This document shows, piece after piece, positions 6,872 to 7,343 of a DNA stretch of 7,343 bases. Below the pieces are notes generated by a model that worked only from the letters and a program-made list of their open reading frames with translations, was not told the DNA's origin and did no database searches. Origin of the DNA: SZUA-186 sp041552135. GTDB lineage: Bacteria > Pseudomonadota > Gammaproteobacteria > UBA9214. Numbering within the stretch: position 1 is the stretch's first letter; the number at the start of each line of letters is the position of its first letter. The stretch lies in assembly GCA_041552135.1 (NCBI GenBank), contig JBFELL010000145.1:1-7343 (forward strand), read 5' to 3'. Made by a program: the position numbers and the translations under genes.

Positions 6872-6933
6872 TTGCATGTCATTTCTCCTTGGCAGATTGT
6901 AACGACGTGCAATTGCATGACGAAGGTTGCATG
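6872..6933 (+). repeat. cluster of three TTGCATG words
   Basis: TTGCATG occurs at 6872-6878, 6913-6919 and 6927-6933 on the same strand, with starts 41 and 14 bp apart. A truncated TTGCAT follows at 6996-7001. They lie 120-220 bp upstream of the histone-like gene. They could be sites for a DNA-binding protein, but I do not recognise the regulator. Confidence 0.5.
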
Positions 6934-6978
6934 CGTGCAGTTATGTTCAGTGTTTCGTCTTAACACGCACTGACTTTC

Positions 6979-6996
6979 ACACAGTGTTTACTGTGT
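6979..6996. promoter_or_regulatory. perfect inverted repeat, possible operator
   Basis: ACACAGT-GTTT-ACTGTGT: two perfect 7-bp arms around a 4-bp spacer. No T run follows, so it is not an intrinsic terminator. It lies about 55 bp upstream of the -10 box of the histone-like gene, where an operator or activator site could sit. CAGTGTTT within it (6982-6989) also occurs at 6948-6955. Confidence 0.4.
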
Positions 6997-7049
6997 TGCA
7001 TAACGAAATAAATCAATGAAAAAAAACTGGTAATTTGTCAATGTTTGTT

Positions 7050-7055
7050 TATACT
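7050..7055 (+). promoter_or_regulatory. -10 box candidate for the histone-like gene
   Basis: TATACT (5 of 6 bases match TATAAT) predicts a start near 7062 and a 28-nt leader before the ATG at 7090. The -35 position has only poor matches (CTGGTA or TGGTAA). The A+T-rich stretch upstream (7001-7049, including eight A in a row at 7019-7026) could act as an UP element, or the promoter may need an activator. Confidence 0.45.
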
Positions 7056-7089
7056 CATCGTGGGCAATTCAATGCAATGGAGGTTTGAA

Positions 7090-7343
7090 ATGGCTACGAG
7101 AAAGAAAGCCACACGAAAGACCGCAGCAAAGAAGACCACTGCAAGAAGAAAGACAACGACAAGACGTAAAGCAGCGCCGAAGAAGAAGACCACTACCCGC
7201 AAGAAGAAAGCCACCACCAGGCGCAAGGCAGCTCCGAAGCGCAAGGCCGCCACCAAGCGCAAGGCCGCCACCAAGCGCAAGGCAGCTCCGAAGCGAAAGG
7301 CCGCCACCAAGCGCAAGGCAGCCACCAAGCGCAAGGCAGCTCC
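7090..7343 (+). CDS. histone H1-like Lys/Ala/Arg-rich protein (AlgP-like), 3' end outside window
   Basis: The frame opens with MATRKKATRKTAAKKTTARR and runs without a stop for 84 codons to the window edge. The visible protein uses only Met, Ala, Thr, Arg, Lys and Pro: no aromatic, acidic or Cys residue. From residue 45 it is a six-residue repeat RKAA(P/T)K. This matches the low-complexity C-terminal tails of bacterial histone H1-like proteins such as Pseudomonas AlgP/AlgR3 and Bordetella BpH1, which bind DNA non-specifically through their positive charge. Here the basic repeat begins almost at residue 1, so no folded N-terminal domain precedes it; one could follow outside the window. A strong GGAGG (7079-7083) lies 6 nt before the ATG and fixes the start. 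The role is probably nucleoid binding or compaction. I give no gene symbol because algP orthology cannot be decided from the tail alone. Confidence 0.85.
   Translation, partial: MATRKKATRKTAAKKTTARRKTTTRRKAAPKKKTTTRKKKATTRRKAAPKRKAATKRKAATKRKAAPKRKAATKRKAATKRKAA
7222..7343 (+). repeat. 18-bp tandem repeat within the histone-like gene, nested in a 54-bp unit
   Basis: Seven units (the last partial) of 18 bp encode RKAAPK or RKAATK. The order is P,T,T,P,T,T,P, so three units form a 54-bp super-repeat. Units 1-3 (7222-7275) and 4-6 (7276-7329) differ at only two bases, both silent: CGC to CGA in unit 5 and GCC to GCA in unit 6. The array continues past the window. Confidence 0.9.

Larger units (their letters stand above)
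6623..7089. other. 467-bp intergenic region without a credible gene
   Basis: No frame here has protein-like composition or family resemblance on either strand. The left half is of mixed composition and has no clear terminator after the EVE gene; ACCGGC...GCCGT with a later CGGTTTT is only a weak candidate. The right half becomes A+T-rich (15 G/C in 7001-7060). It contains three TTGCATG words, an inverted repeat at 6979-6996, a repeated CAGTGTTT word, and a promoter-like box before the histone-like gene. The most likely role is a long upstream regulatory region for that gene, possibly including an unannotated small RNA. Confidence 0.6.

Noticed and set aside
6615..6973. Two overlapping plus-strand open frames of 95 and 85 codons after the EVE gene
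   Set aside because: Their products are rich in His, Cys, Arg and Thr without pattern, neither has a ribosome binding site, and they overlap each other in different frames.
7038..7334. Minus-strand open frame of 98 codons, rich in Val, Phe, Leu and Ala, opposite the histone-like gene
   Set aside because: It is the reverse complement of a Lys/Ala/Arg repeat, which gives an apparent hydrophobic protein. The plus strand has the strong ribosome binding site and the known H1-like composition.

Overview
The window looks like chromosomal DNA of a free-living gammaproteobacterium outside the Enterobacterales. The coding part is G+C-rich by eye. The gene order ubiI-ubiH-pepP-ygfB facing away from a zapB-like gene-zapA-6S RNA-fau-EVE matches the conserved arrangement I recall around ssrS in pseudomonads and related gammaproteobacteria. 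A Lys/Ala/Arg-rich, histone-H1-like (AlgP-like) gene at the right edge also fits such lineages. I cannot name a genus.

Left half, minus strand (88-4550): a head-to-tail, probably single transcription unit reading right to left. It holds a UPF0149/YgfB protein, Xaa-Pro aminopeptidase PepP, and two adjacent FAD monooxygenases of ubiquinone biosynthesis, UbiH and UbiI. Gaps are 30-55 nt. The first 87 bases hold no gene and may carry the end of a plus-strand terminator belonging to a gene outside the window.

Middle, plus strand (4551-6622): a short divergent promoter region starts the second unit. This has a 77-aa coiled-coil ZapB-like protein, overlapping zapA by ATGA, then a complete 6S RNA gene supported by at least six nested or local helices, then 5-formyltetrahydrofolate cyclo-ligase and an EVE-domain protein. 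The promoter of the ZapB-like gene places the predicted transcription start on the A of its ATG, suggesting a leaderless message.

Right part (6623-7343): 467 bp without a credible gene, becoming A+T-rich (15 G/C in 7001-7060). It contains three TTGCATG words, a perfect 7-bp inverted repeat and a repeated CAGTGTTT word. It ends in a recognisable -10 box and a strong ribosome binding site for the histone-like gene, which runs off the window. Its visible coding sequence is an 18-bp tandem repeat organised into a 54-bp higher-order unit.

Most of the window is conserved housekeeping DNA: quinone synthesis, proline peptide turnover, Z-ring assembly, RNA polymerase regulation and folate recycling. 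I see no phage, transposon, CRISPR or defence island. The least explained parts are the 467-bp intergenic region with the histone-like gene, and the possible leaderless start.
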